Of a stretch of 36,300 nucleotides of DNA, positions 24,106 through 32,933 are shown piece by piece (positions within the stretch are counted from its first letter, which is position 1; every line of letters starts with the position of its first letter). Under the pieces are notes generated by a model, which did not search any database, was not told the DNA's origin, and saw nothing but the letters and a program-made list of their open reading frames with translations. The position numbers and the translations under genes are program-made. Source of the stretch: Clostridia bacterium (GTDB lineage: Bacteria; Bacillota; Clostridia; Oscillospirales; CAG-382); assembly GCA_017521025.1 (NCBI GenBank), contig JAFXEB010000019.1:1-36300 (forward strand), in the 5' to 3' direction.

Positions 24106-25365
24106 TCAATATCTGTCCTCTTTGATGGTGTTCATAACCAGACCCGTCTTGAGCTTGGGGTAGAAATAGGTGGATTTCTGAGGCATCTTGCCGCCTGCCA
24201 GCGACACGCTCTTTATCTCCCCTACCTTGGTGGGGTTAAGAATGAACGCCGCCGCACTCTCACCGCTCCTTACGCTCTCCACCGCCTCGGTAATGTCACG
24301 GGTATAGCGCAGGTTGAGCTGACGTGCCATATTCTCCTTATCTATGCCCAGCTTCTGCTCAAGGATGCGGTCATGGAGCACGGAAACGTCCAGTGCGGAA
24401 AGTCCGCCGTCGCCCTCCTCCTTTATCTCGCCCTTGAAGGTAAGCAGGGTAAAGCCGTCACCGCCCATATACAGTCCGTATGCCTTCTTGTCGGCGTTGC
24501 GGGCAAGTATGCTCTCTGCCCTTCTTACGTCGGGATACTCCTCTATATCAAACTCGTCCTCAAGAGAGGCGATAAGCTTTGCCTTATCTATCTCCATACC
24601 CTTGATCAGTCTGTGGGTGGGGAAGATAACCAGACCGTCATCATCCATATCCACAAGGGTCATAAGCACGTAGTCACGGTTCTCGGGGCACTCGCCTCTG
24701 TCCTCGAGATAGTCTCTGAACTTGACTGCGGTCTCGTATCTGTGGTGACCGTCGGCAATAAACACCTGCTTGGGTGCCATAGCATTTACGATAAGCGAAA
24801 GGGTATCCTTATCGGTGATGCGCCAGAGGGTGTGGGTAACGCCCTCGCTGTCGGCAAAGCACTGAACGGGCACGGCAGCCGTAGCCTTATCCACTGCGTC
24901 GGCTATGACCCTCTCCTCGTCCACGTAAAGACCGTAGATAGAGGAGAAGTTGCAATAGGTGGTCTTCATAAGCTCAAAGCGGTCTGCCTTTGCACCCGAA
25001 AGAGTGTTTTCGTGAGGAAGCACGATGCCCTCGGAAAAATCGTAAAGACGGCACAGGCATACAAGGCCTCTGAGCGAATACCTCTCACCCTTTACCTCAA
25101 AATCCTCACCGTAAACGTAGATGCCCTCTTCCTTATCTCTTGCGATGATATCACGGGAAAGCCAGTTCTCCAGCAGGCTTGCAGCCTCCACATAGCCGCC
25201 CTCGCCCTCAGGCTTTTCAAGTCTTACAAGGTTGTAGGGGCTGCCTGCGATAAGCTCCGCCCTTTCTTCAGCGCTGATGATGTCGTAAGGGGGGCACACG
25301 TTGGTGGAAAGTGCGCCTGCGTTGCCCGTGTATCTCAGTGCTTTTATAGGTCTGATGTCTGCCAT
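24106..25365 (-). CDS. DUF1015-family protein
   Basis: The 419-residue protein matches DUF1015 throughout. Signatures are IRPIKALRYT at the start, VCPPYDIIS, RLEKPEGE, PHENTLSGAKADR and the conserved ADGHHRYETAV (DGHHR at 205-209). The DGHHR motif has been likened to the ParB/sulfiredoxin-type phosphotransferase fold, and relatives may be serine kinases, but no activity is established for this protein. AAAGGAG seven bases before the ATG supports the start. It lies between pcrA (33-base gap) and valS (34-base gap) in one likely transcript. Confidence 0.8.
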   Translation of the reverse strand: MADIRPIKALRYTGNAGALSTNVCPPYDIISAEERAELIAGSPYNLVRLEKPEGEGGYVEAASLLENWLSRDIIARDKEEGIYVYGEDFEVKGERYSLRGLVCLCRLYDFSEGIVLPHENTLSGAKADRFELMKTTYCNFSSIYGLYVDEERVIADAVDKATAAVPVQCFADSEGVTHTLWRITDKDTLSLIVNAMAPKQVFIADGHHRYETAVKFRDYLEDRGECPENRDYVLMTLVDMDDDGLVIFPTHRLIKGMEIDKAKLIASLEDEFDIEEYPDVRRAESILARNADKKAYGLYMGGDGFTLLTFKGEIKEEGDGGLSALDVSVLHDRILEQKLGIDKENMARQLNLRYTRDITEAVESVRSGESAAAFILNPTKVGEIKSVSLAGGKMPQKSTYFYPKLKTGLVMNTIKEDRY

Positions 25366-25398
25366 TACAGTTCTCCTTTAATATACCGTTTATGTATC

Positions 25399-27771
25399 TT
25401 AATTATCAAGCTTTTTAAGCTTTGCATAGCTTGCCATTATCTTTTTGACGCCTGCGCCGCCGAAATCTATCTCGTACAGTGCATCGCCGCCCATCTCCCT
25501 GACAGAGAGCACCTCGCCCTTGCCAAACACCATGTGGTCTACTCTGTCGCCACGGGAAAGCAGCTCAAGCTTGGGCGCCGTTTTCTTCTCGGGGGGTGCC
25601 ATACGGGTGTTGCGCACAAAGGACTCCTGAGAGGAAACGTAGCGGCGCTTTGCCTCGGAAACGTTGCTGTACACCGTCTTCACAGGCTGTTCTATGGTCA
25701 CAAGGCTCTTAGGTATCTCCATAGCAAAGCGGGAGAGGGGGTTCTGCTTCGTCTGACCGTAGAGCAGTCGGGTGTTGGTGTGGGTTATGATAAGCTGCTT
25801 CTTGGCACGGGTGATAGCAACGTAGGCAAGCCTGCGCTCCTCCTCCAATGCCGACTCGCTCTGCACGCTCTGGTCACCGGGGAACACACCCTCCTCAAAG
25901 CCGGGGAGGAACACCGTGGGGAACTCAAGCCCCTTGGCACTGTGCACCGTCATAAGGGTGACGGCGTTTGCATCGGTATCGTAATTGTCTATATCTGTGA
26001 TAAGCGCCACGTCTGCAAGGAATGCGTCTATAGTCGGGGTCTCGCTCTGCTCCTCAAAAGCCATGGCAGAGGAAACAAGCTCGTCCAAAAGCTCCGCCTT
26101 CTCGGGCTCATCGCTCTGCTCAAGCATCTCTCTGTAGCCCGTCTTTTCTATTATTGTCTTTATGACCTCAGAGGGAAGTGCGCCCTCGGCATATCGCCTC
26201 AGCTCCTCCATCATATCATAAAACTGCTTGAGCCTTACGCTGCCCTTCCCTATCTCGGGATAGGAGTCTATATCCGCAAGGACGGAATATACGCACTCCC
26301 CCCTCTCGGCGATATCGAACAAAGCCTGTGTGGTTGTGCTGCCTATGCCCCTCTTGGGCACGTTGATAATGCGCTTCACTCTTACGTCATCCGTAGGGTT
26401 GGAAAGCACCGCAAGGTAGGATATGATGTCCTTTATCTCCTTGCGCTCATAGAAGCGCACGCCGCCGAACACCCTGTAGGGCACACGGCTTTTACTGAAG
26501 ATTATCTCAAGGGCGTTTGCCTGAGCGTTGAGCCTGTAAAGCACCGCAAAATCGCTGTACTCTGCCCTGCCTGCGGCAACCTCGTCCCTTATGTAGTTTA
26601 CTATATAGCCTGCCTCACCGCTTTGGGTAAACTGCTTTTTAAGCAGTATCCTTTCACCGTCGCCCTGATCGGTCCAAAGGTTTTTGCCCATCCTGCCCTT
26701 GTTATTGGCGATGATGGCGTTGGCGGCGGAGAGTATGGTCTGGGTGGAGCGGTAGTTCTGCTCAAGGCGAACGGTCTTGCAGTCCTTATACACCTTGTCA
26801 AAGCCCAGTATGTTCTCAACGGAGGCGCCACGGAAGGCGTAGATGCTCTGGTCATCGTCACCCACCACGCATACGTTGCGGCTGTCCCTTGCAATGCAGT
26901 TGATAAGCTCGCTCTGAGACAGGTTGGTGTCCTGATACTCGTCCGCAAGTACGTATCTGAACTTTCGCTGATACCTGCTGAGCACCTCGGGCTCCTCCTT
27001 AAACAGCTTTAAGGTGAGCAGTATTATATCGTCGAAGTCAAGGGCGTTAGCCGCCTTAAGCTCGGCGGCATACTCCTTGTACACCTTGGCTATAGTCTCG
27101 GTCCTTGCGTCACCGTCGGCGTCGCCTGCATACTCACGCCATTCGATAAGACGCTCCTTGGCACGGCTGATATGGTTCTGCACGGTACGGGGGGTAATTA
27201 CCTCCTCATCTATCTTCAGCCGCTTCATTATATCCGTGATAACACGCTTGCTGTCATCAGCATCATATATGGTGAAGGCGGTCTTGTACCCAAGCAGGTC
27301 TATGTGTCGGCGCAATATACGCACGCAGATAGAATGGAAGGTGCCTGCCCACAGCTCCTTGGACGCCTCGCCCAAAAGCCCCTCAAGCCTTGCCTTGAAC
27401 TCGCTTGCCGCCTTGTTGGTGAAGGTGATGCAAAGCACCTGAGAGGGGTCTGCCCTATCGGTGGCAAAGGCCTGCAGGAAACGGCGTATCTCCGCCTCGC
27501 TCCCACTCTCAAGGAGCTTATCCATCTGCCCAAGCAACGCCTCGGCACCCTCGGGCACCGTGTCGGAATAATACAGGTTGCCGAAGGATATGATGTGCGC
27601 TATCCTGTTTACGAGCACGGTAGTCTTACCGCTACCTGCCCCTGCAAGCACGAGAACGGGACCGTTTACGGTGTAAACCGCCTCTCTCTGCTTGGAGTTG
27701 AGCCGTGAATACAGCTTATCAAACAAAGCACGCTTCTTAGCTATGAAGCCCCCGCAAGGGTTATCCATCAT
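25399..27771 (-). CDS. pcrA: ATP-dependent DNA helicase PcrA/UvrD
   Basis: The 790-residue superfamily 1A helicase unwinds DNA 3' to 5' in repair and clears recombination or replication intermediates. Motifs in order are Q motif LNSKQREAV (24-32), Walker A GAGSGKT (44-50), motif Ia CITFTNKAA, motif II DEYQDT, motif III GDDDQSIYAFRGA, motif IV region RLEQNYRS, motif V TVHSAKGLEF and motif VI AYVAITRAK. The C-terminal Tudor-like segment (GDRVDHMVFGKGEVLSV) is typical of Gram-positive PcrA. GGAGG lies seven bases before ATG 27771 (the first of two adjacent ATGs), so the longer upstream frame is not used. Its promoter is at 27806-27834, and it heads the leftward run. Confidence 0.95.
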   Translation of the reverse strand: MMDNPCGGFIAKKRALFDKLYSRLNSKQREAVYTVNGPVLVLAGAGSGKTTVLVNRIAHIISFGNLYYSDTVPEGAEALLGQMDKLLESGSEAEIRRFLQAFATDRADPSQVLCITFTNKAASEFKARLEGLLGEASKELWAGTFHSICVRILRRHIDLLGYKTAFTIYDADDSKRVITDIMKRLKIDEEVITPRTVQNHISRAKERLIEWREYAGDADGDARTETIAKVYKEYAAELKAANALDFDDIILLTLKLFKEEPEVLSRYQRKFRYVLADEYQDTNLSQSELINCIARDSRNVCVVGDDDQSIYAFRGASVENILGFDKVYKDCKTVRLEQNYRSTQTILSAANAIIANNKGRMGKNLWTDQGDGERILLKKQFTQSGEAGYIVNYIRDEVAAGRAEYSDFAVLYRLNAQANALEIIFSKSRVPYRVFGGVRFYERKEIKDIISYLAVLSNPTDDVRVKRIINVPKRGIGSTTTQALFDIAERGECVYSVLADIDSYPEIGKGSVRLKQFYDMMEELRRYAEGALPSEVIKTIIEKTGYREMLEQSDEPEKAELLDELVSSAMAFEEQSETPTIDAFLADVALITDIDNYDTDANAVTLMTVHSAKGLEFPTVFLPGFEEGVFPGDQSVQSESALEEERRLAYVAITRAKKQLIITHTNTRLLYGQTKQNPLSRFAMEIPKSLVTIEQPVKTVYSNVSEAKRRYVSSQESFVRNTRMAPPEKKTAPKLELLSRGDRVDHMVFGKGEVLSVREMGGDALYEIDFGGAGVKKIMASYAKLKKLDN

Positions 27772-27805
27772 AATTCTACCTCCGAACACAATTATTCCAA
27801 GTCTC

Positions 27806-27834
27806 ATTATACACCAAATCTCTTGGTTTTGCAA
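27806..27834 (-). promoter_or_regulatory. Sigma-A promoter of pcrA
   Basis: On the minus strand TTGCAA (27834-27829), a 17-base spacer and TATAAT (27811-27806). The spacer contains ACCAA and TTGGT arms. Confidence 0.7.
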
Positions 27835-27852
27835 CAGTTTTTTTCATTTTGC

Positions 27853-29136
27853 TCAACTTTCCCCAACACGGCGGTCCACAGCCGCCAGAAGGGATAGGTT
27901 TCCCGTATTGGGGCGGGTCAGATTCCAGTACAGTGCGCCCGAAAGCCCGTATTCGGGTATCAGGGCAAGGCGGGCGTTTATACTGCGCACGTCCTCGTAC
28001 CAAACCTCGTGGCGCACCCCCTCCTTTTCGTAGGTGAAGAAGGGCGCCTGCCACTCGTTGTCATACTGTATCTCTGCACCCGTGGAGAGGGCAAGAGCGA
28101 CAGCCGCCTCTGTGGAGAGGGAGGGTGCCGCCACGGGCTCCTCCTTGTTATAGGGTAGAGCCCAGTCATAGCCGTAGTTGGATATACCCAGAAATATCTT
28201 CTCTTTCGGTATGACCGTAAGAGCATAGTCTATGACACGGCGCACCGAGGGCAAGGGAGACACCGCAAGGGGCGGCCCTAAGGTATAGCCCCATTCGTAG
28301 GTCATAAGCAGAACGTAGTCCACCGCCGCCCCCACGGCGGCATAGTCGTGACCCTCGTAAAGGCTGCCTGCCTGAGTGGCGCTTGTTTTCGGGGCGAGAG
28401 CCGCAGTAAGGGTGTAGCCTCTCTCGCTGAGCGGCCCGTGAAGCCGCTCTAAAAAGCGAGCGTAGGGCAGGGCGTTTTCTTTGCCGATAAACTCAAAATC
28501 CACGTCAAGCCCACTGTAGCCCTTTTCCTCCATGGTGGCAAGCACCGCCTCGATAAGCAGATCCTGCACCCCCGTGGAGGCGAGCAGACCCGTAGCAAGC
28601 TCCGTATCAAAGCGCTCGCCCTCGGTGTAGGTGGAAAGGTGCATCCACGCCTCGGTGCCGAAGCGCTTTGCCACGTCCAGCACACGGGCGTCATCGGTGG
28701 CGTAGAGAGAGCCGTCCTGACGAAAGCCGTAGGTAAAGGGGATAAGGACGTTTACGAAGGGGGCGGTCTGCTCAAGAAGCCGCCTCGGCGTGAAGGTATA
28801 GACATAGCCGCCTGCGAGAAAGTCATAGGGAGGGGTCTCGGTATAGTCTATTACCAGCCTCTGACCCACGGTAAGGGAGGCACTGCCGTACAGCCACGGA
28901 TTTGCACGGAACAGGGCGTTTACCGTGACTCCGTAGATGACTGCAAGGGAGGAAAGGCTGTCGCCCGCCCTTACGGTATGTATTCTTTTGGGGAAGCGGA
29001 TTATAAGCCCCTGCCCCACCGCCGGCGGCGACATAGCGGAAAGACCGTTGAGCCCGCCTATTATATCAGGGGATACGCCGTATTCTGCTCCTATGGAGGC
29101 AAGGCTCTCACCCCGTTTTACGGTATGGATAAGCAA
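27853..29136 (-). CDS. LysM-GH18 spore peptidoglycan hydrolase (YaaH/SleL-like)
   Basis: The 427-residue protein has two LysM domains (about 3-49 and 51-98, both opening IHTV.) and a GH18 domain (about 110-420). The catalytic motif GLDVDFE places the acid at Glu215 with Asp211 and Asp213. Other family signatures are VNVLIPFTYGF, DYVLLMTYEWGY and IFLGISNYGYDW. This architecture is typical of YaaH/SleL cortical-fragment N-acetylglucosaminidases, which help break down spore cortex during germination. There is no signal peptide, as usual for this group. The start is a TTG with AGAGG about eight bases upstream, which gives the classic MLIHTV opening; the ATG 36 codons upstream adds an unrelated leader. 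It ends 82 bases before pcrA. Confidence 0.85.
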   Translation of the reverse strand: MLIHTVKRGESLASIGAEYGVSPDIIGGLNGLSAMSPPAVGQGLIIRFPKRIHTVRAGDSLSSLAVIYGVTVNALFRANPWLYGSASLTVGQRLVIDYTETPPYDFLAGGYVYTFTPRRLLEQTAPFVNVLIPFTYGFRQDGSLYATDDARVLDVAKRFGTEAWMHLSTYTEGERFDTELATGLLASTGVQDLLIEAVLATMEEKGYSGLDVDFEFIGKENALPYARFLERLHGPLSERGYTLTAALAPKTSATQAGSLYEGHDYAAVGAAVDYVLLMTYEWGYTLGPPLAVSPLPSVRRVIDYALTVIPKEKIFLGISNYGYDWALPYNKEEPVAAPSLSTEAAVALALSTGAEIQYDNEWQAPFFTYEKEGVRHEVWYEDVRSINARLALIPEYGLSGALYWNLTRPNTGNLSLLAAVDRRVGES

Positions 29137-29228
29137 AAATATCACCTCTATCGTCAGTGTATTCGGGAAGTGCAGTGCTTGATATTGCGGCGGAGGCTTA
29201 ATAATTTGTTTTCTTTGCCTTTTACCCC

Positions 29229-29257
29229 TTGAAAAAAGAAGCAAAGTGTATTATAAT
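29229..29257 (+). promoter_or_regulatory. Sigma-A promoter of the TtcA-like gene
   Basis: TTGAAA (29229-29234), a 17-base spacer and TATAAT (29252-29257). Confidence 0.7.
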
Positions 29258-29296
29258 ACTACAGTTATAGGAGAAAGTGGGGAGGCAGGCTTTTTT

Positions 29297-30013
29297 ATGA
29301 AAAAATACAAGGACATACAAAGTCTGCTCAGCTACGTGCGCCGTGCGGTGGATGACTTTGATATGATAAGGCAGGGCGAGACCGTAGCGGTGGGCGTCAG
29401 CGGCGGCAAGGACAGTCTTACCCTGCTGTGCACGCTGGTTGCTCTGTCACGCTTTCACCCCTCGGGCTTCAGCGTTAAAGCGATACTTATCGACGCAGGC
29501 TTTGAGGGTGCCGATTTCACTCCCGTCACCTCCCTGTGCGAGGAGCTTGAGGTACCGCTGACCGTGGTGCCCACCGACATAAAGCAGATAGTGTTCGACC
29601 TGCGCAAGGAGAAATGCCCCTGCTCCCTTTGTGCAAGGATGCGCCGTGGGGCGATACACACCGCCGCCAAGGAGCTTGGCTGTACAACCATAGCCTTGGG
29701 GCACCATTTTGACGATGCAGTTGAGACCTTTTTTATGAACCTGATAAACGAGGGCAGGCTTGGCTGCTTTAAGGCAAAGACTTATCTTGACAGGCAGGAG
29801 GTAACGGTGATACGTCCGCTTATTTATCTGCCCGAGAAGCTTATCACGGGTTTTATCCGCAGGGAGGGGATAGCCGTTTGCGGCAAGGTATGCCCCGAGG
29901 ACGGAAATACTGAAAGAGAAAGGGTCAAGTCACTTATCGCCTCCCTGTCCGAAAACGACAAGGGACTTAAGGACCGCATTTTCGGTGCAATACAGCGGGG
30001 CGGTCTTTTGTAA
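29297..30013 (+). CDS. ttcA: TtcA-family tRNA thiolation ATPase
   Basis: The 238-residue PP-loop protein has the ATP pyrophosphatase motif SGGKDS (35-40). It also has the CxxC pair Cys109/Cys112 (KCPCSLCARMRRG) and GHHFDDAVETFFMNL, all characteristic of TtcA, which thiolates cytidine 32 of certain tRNAs using an iron-sulphur cluster. It is shorter than the enterobacterial enzyme (about 310) but matches clostridial members. The start at MKKYKDIQS has GGAGG eleven bases upstream. It diverges from the GH18 gene. A related tRNA-modifying substrate specificity within the TtcA/TilS superfamily is possible. Confidence 0.8.
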   Translation: MKKYKDIQSLLSYVRRAVDDFDMIRQGETVAVGVSGGKDSLTLLCTLVALSRFHPSGFSVKAILIDAGFEGADFTPVTSLCEELEVPLTVVPTDIKQIVFDLRKEKCPCSLCARMRRGAIHTAAKELGCTTIALGHHFDDAVETFFMNLINEGRLGCFKAKTYLDRQEVTVIRPLIYLPEKLITGFIRREGIAVCGKVCPEDGNTERERVKSLIASLSENDKGLKDRIFGAIQRGGLL

Positions 30014-30017
30014 GAGG

Positions 30018-30038
30018 ACGGCAAGCAGCCGTTTATTT
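30018..30038 (+). terminator. Weak hairpin after the TtcA-like gene
   Basis: ACGGC and GCCGT arms around five bases, followed by TTATTT. The short stem makes it only a possible terminator. Confidence 0.3.
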
Positions 30039-30108
30039 GGGGTTTAGCCTTTGGGCGTACCATTATGGATGCAAAACCCTTTTCTTATGCTTTTTGGAGG
30101 AATGCTTT

Positions 30109-30609
30109 TTGAAATTCGTGCAGTGTCTTATATATCTTGCGGCGATAGGTCTGCTGTCACAGATAGCGGGCATGCTTTTGCCCAGACGGCTTTTTAAAGC
30201 AAGATTTGTGCTTTTTCACACCGCAGGGTGGGAGAAGGGCGGCAGAGTGTACGAGCGGCTGGGTGTAAGGCGGTGGAAGGATAGACTGCCCGATATGAGC
30301 CGCATAGTCAAGCGGATGCAGCCGAAGCAGATAAAGGCGGCGTTTACCAAGGAGACTGCCGAGAATATGCTGGCAGAGACCTGTGTTGCCGAGGCGGTGC
30401 ATATATCGCTGGCGGTGCTGGGCGTGGGCTGTGTGTTTATATGGAAAAGGTGGGGCTACCTTATATGGGGGCTCTACGCCATAGGCAATATCCCCTTTAT
30501 CATCATCCAGCGCTATAACAGACCGAGATACATTATAGCAATAAAACGCTTTGAGGAGCGTGAGCGCAGGACGGCGGAGAGTACCGCCGTATGCACTGCG
30601 GTGCGCTGA
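30109..30609 (+). CDS. CrtO-like membrane acyltransferase (glycosyl-4,4'-diaponeurosporenoate acyltransferase family)
   Basis: The 166-residue membrane protein begins at a TTG eight bases after GGAGG, giving MKFVQCLIYLAAIG. It has an N-terminal membrane segment (about 4-22), the conserved block GWEKGGRVYERLGVRRWKDRLPD (about 40-62), and two further membrane segments (about 108-140). Then comes NIPFIIIQRYNRPRY. This block is the hallmark of the CrtO acyltransferase family, known from staphyloxanthin synthesis. No carotenoid genes are nearby. Here it heads a phospholipid and glycolipid cluster, so it may acylate a glycolipid. That role is inferred. Confidence 0.65.
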   Translation: MKFVQCLIYLAAIGLLSQIAGMLLPRRLFKARFVLFHTAGWEKGGRVYERLGVRRWKDRLPDMSRIVKRMQPKQIKAAFTKETAENMLAETCVAEAVHISLAVLGVGCVFIWKRWGYLIWGLYAIGNIPFIIIQRYNRPRYIIAIKRFEERERRTAESTAVCTAVR

Positions 30610-30639
30610 CCAATAATACAGAACAGGTGGGTTACTGAT

Positions 30640-31212
30640 ATGAATTTGCCTAACAAGTTAACTTTACTGCGCATAGCACTTATACCTATTTTTGTGCTCT
30701 GCTTTTATCTTCCCTTTGATTTCAGCATGTATATCGCCTGCGGCGTATTCATAGCGGCGTATATCACCGATGCCGCCGACGGGCACATAGCACGCAAGTA
30801 CGGGCTGATAACGGATTTCGGCAAGCTTATGGACCCTATTGCCGACAAGCTGCTGAGCTCTGCCGCCTTTATAATGCTGACGGCGTTGGGCTATATACAC
30901 CCCGTGGCAGTGATAGTGGTGCTTTCCCGTGAGTTTTTGATAAGCGGGCTGAGGCTTGTATGCGCCGACAAGGGCGTTGTGGTGGCGGCAAGCAATTGGG
31001 GCAAGCTTAAGACCGTGTCTCAGGTGGTGTGCATTGTGGCTGTCATGGTCGCCTACCCCACCGCAGGCTATTTAGCCGGCACAGAGCTTGCTGTTATCGG
31101 TGACGTGCTGAAGATAACGGCAGAGGTGCTTGTATGGATATCCGTAGCGCTCGCCCTTATCTCAGGCATAGATTACATATACAAGAACCGTGCCTTTGTC
31201 TCTACAAAATAA
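30640..31212 (+). CDS. pgsA: CDP-diacylglycerol-glycerol-3-phosphate 3-phosphatidyltransferase
   Basis: The 190-residue integral membrane enzyme makes phosphatidylglycerolphosphate. The CDP-alcohol phosphatidyltransferase motif is complete: Asp44, Asp47-Gly48, Ala51-Arg52, Gly61, Asp65 and Asp69 (DAADGHIAR...GKLMDPIAD). The N-terminus (MNLPNKLTLLRIALIPIFV) is typical of PgsA, and about five membrane helices follow. AACAGGTGGG lies upstream of the ATG. It is followed after 11 bases by a second enzyme of the same superfamily. Confidence 0.9.
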   Translation: MNLPNKLTLLRIALIPIFVLCFYLPFDFSMYIACGVFIAAYITDAADGHIARKYGLITDFGKLMDPIADKLLSSAAFIMLTALGYIHPVAVIVVLSREFLISGLRLVCADKGVVVAASNWGKLKTVSQVVCIVAVMVAYPTAGYLAGTELAVIGDVLKITAEVLVWISVALALISGIDYIYKNRAFVSTK

Positions 31213-31223
31213 GCATTTGAAAG

Positions 31224-31823
31224 TTGGGTTTTGTTTTGAATTCAAAATATAAAGATAAGATCTGGACCATACCAAACATCCTCAGCATGCTCAGGATACT
31301 GCTGCTCCCCGTATACGTGTACCTTTACACGGTAAAGAAGGAGTTTCTTGCCTCTGCCATAGTGCTTGCGGTGTCCATGTCCACAGACGCCGCCGACGGC
31401 CTTATTGCAAGGCGTTTTAATATGATATCTACCTTCGGCAAGATAATAGACCCTATTGCGGACAAGCTCACCCAGATGACCGTGCTGTGCTGTCTCAGCT
31501 CCCGCTGGTGGGCTCAGCTAAGATGGGTCATTGTGCTTTTTGTCATCAAAGAGGCGTTTATGCTTATAGCAGGGCTTTTGAACCTGAAAAAGGGCAGGAT
31601 GCTAAGCGGTGCTCTTATGGCAGGCAAGGTGTGCACCACCGTGCTTTTCGTCAGTATGGGGCTTATGGTTGTTATGCCCAATATGCACGGCACTGCCGTT
31701 ACTGTGCTTTCCGTCCTTTGCTGTGTGGCGATGGCAGTTTCCTTCGCATTTTACCTTTCCACCTATATGGGTAAGGACCACGGTGTGGAGATAGTGCCCC
31801 TCAGAAAGGATGAAAAGGGATGA
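31224..31823 (+). CDS. Second CDP-alcohol phosphatidyltransferase, possible cardiolipin synthase
   Basis: The 199-residue membrane enzyme carries the full superfamily motif: Asp55, Asp58-Gly59, Ala62-Arg63, Gly72, Asp76 and Asp80 (DAADGLIAR...GKIIDPIAD). It is clearly diverged from the neighbouring PgsA, so the pair is an old duplication rather than a recent copy. A eukaryotic-type cardiolipin synthase, which joins phosphatidylglycerol to CDP-diacylglycerol, is a sensible guess from context. A phosphatidylserine- or inositol-type acceptor is not excluded. The start is uncertain: TTG at 31224 or TTG at 31236, neither with a strong ribosome site. Its stop overlaps the next start (ATGA). Confidence 0.75.
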   Translation: MGFVLNSKYKDKIWTIPNILSMLRILLLPVYVYLYTVKKEFLASAIVLAVSMSTDAADGLIARRFNMISTFGKIIDPIADKLTQMTVLCCLSSRWWAQLRWVIVLFVIKEAFMLIAGLLNLKKGRMLSGALMAGKVCTTVLFVSMGLMVVMPNMHGTAVTVLSVLCCVAMAVSFAFYLSTYMGKDHGVEIVPLRKDEKG

Positions 31824-32926
31824 AGATACTGATACTCTCCTGCAACACGGGCGAGGGGCATAACAGCGCCGCCAACGCCGTAGCAGAGCTTATGCGTCCC
31901 AAGGGGCACGAGTGTCATATCAGAGACGCTCTTGCCTATCTTTCCCGAGGGGTGTCGAGCTTTATCTGCAACTGGCACGTGAGGATATACCGCAATATCC
32001 CCTTCGCCTTCAATATCGGCTACAGGCTGTGTGAAAAGGGGCAGAACGGCAAGGACCGCTCGGTGGTCATGTCCTTCCTCAAGGGCGGCACCGACAAGCT
32101 TTACGCAGAGATAAAGGAGGGCGACTACGATTTCGTGCTGTCCACACACCCCTTCTCTGCCTATATGTACACAAACGTAAAGAAAAAGCACGGCGTTAAT
32201 ATAAGGAGCGGCTTTATCGCCACGGACTACGTGTGCTGTCCCCCCGTGGACAAGACGGATATAGACTGCTATTTTATCCCCCACGAGAGCCTGAAGGCGG
32301 ATTTTACCGCCCGTTTCGTGCCCGAGGAGAGGCTGTACGGCACAGGTTTGCCCGTAAGACCCGAGTTTTATAAAAAGTACCCCAAGGCAGTGGTAAAAAG
32401 GGCACTGGACCTGCCCGACGGTAAGGACAACGTACTGCTGATGTGCGGCAGTATGGGTTGCGGCCCCCTGAAGGAGCTGGCTGTCAGCCTGTCAAAGGCC
32501 TTGCCCGACAGCGCCCATCTCACCGTAATATGCGGCAGCAACAAGCGGCTGAAGAAGAGCCTTGACGACCACGGCTTTGAGCGTGGCAACGTGCGTGTGC
32601 TTGGCTACACAAAAAATGTTCATTACTATATGGACAGCGCCGAGTTTATCATAACTAAGGCAGGGGGCATAACCTGTACCGAGTCTATGGTAAAGGGTCT
32701 GCCCATGGTGCTTGTAAACGCTATCGGCGGCTGTGAGTCCTATAACCGTGACTTTTTCACAGCCAAGGGCGGCGCCGTAATTGCCGAGGGCGACGTGGCC
32801 GAGCTTGCCGTAAAGCTGCTTTCAAGCAAGAAAAAGCTGAAGGCTATGTCTGCCGCCATGAATGCTCTGTATATGGGCAACGCCGCAGAGAATATCTGCG
32901 ACATCATCTGCGGAAAGGAACGCTGA
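31820..32926 (+). CDS. Processive diacylglycerol glycosyltransferase (UgtP/MGDG synthase-like, GT28)
   Basis: The 368-residue cytosolic membrane-associated enzyme has the acceptor-domain motif TGEGHNSAANAV (10-21) of the MGDG synthase family. The C-terminal GT28 domain has LLMCGSMG and the donor-binding KAGGITCTES near residue 280, followed by LPMVLVNAIGGCESYN. Family members transfer glucose or galactose from UDP-sugar to diacylglycerol, forming membrane glycolipids and, in some Firmicutes, the anchor of lipoteichoic acid. The start overlaps the preceding stop by four bases, indicating translational coupling with the phosphatidyltransferase. Sugar and number of residues added cannot be told. 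Confidence 0.85.
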   Translation: MKILILSCNTGEGHNSAANAVAELMRPKGHECHIRDALAYLSRGVSSFICNWHVRIYRNIPFAFNIGYRLCEKGQNGKDRSVVMSFLKGGTDKLYAEIKEGDYDFVLSTHPFSAYMYTNVKKKHGVNIRSGFIATDYVCCPPVDKTDIDCYFIPHESLKADFTARFVPEERLYGTGLPVRPEFYKKYPKAVVKRALDLPDGKDNVLLMCGSMGCGPLKELAVSLSKALPDSAHLTVICGSNKRLKKSLDDHGFERGNVRVLGYTKNVHYYMDSAEFIITKAGGITCTESMVKGLPMVLVNAIGGCESYNRDFFTAKGGAVIAEGDVAELAVKLLSSKKKLKAMSAAMNALYMGNAAENICDIICGKER

Positions 32927-32933
32927 GCAAAAA

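Noticed and set aside
24037..27012. A 991-codon open frame on the plus strand antisense to valS, the DUF1015 gene and pcrA
   Set aside because: It lies opposite genes with full family motifs, its translation has no recognisable domain, and it has no promoter or ribosome site. It results from codon bias.
29137..29228. A sigma-E or sigma-G promoter for the GH18/LysM gene
   Set aside because: AATACACT resembles a sigma-E -10, but no -35 lies at the proper spacing.
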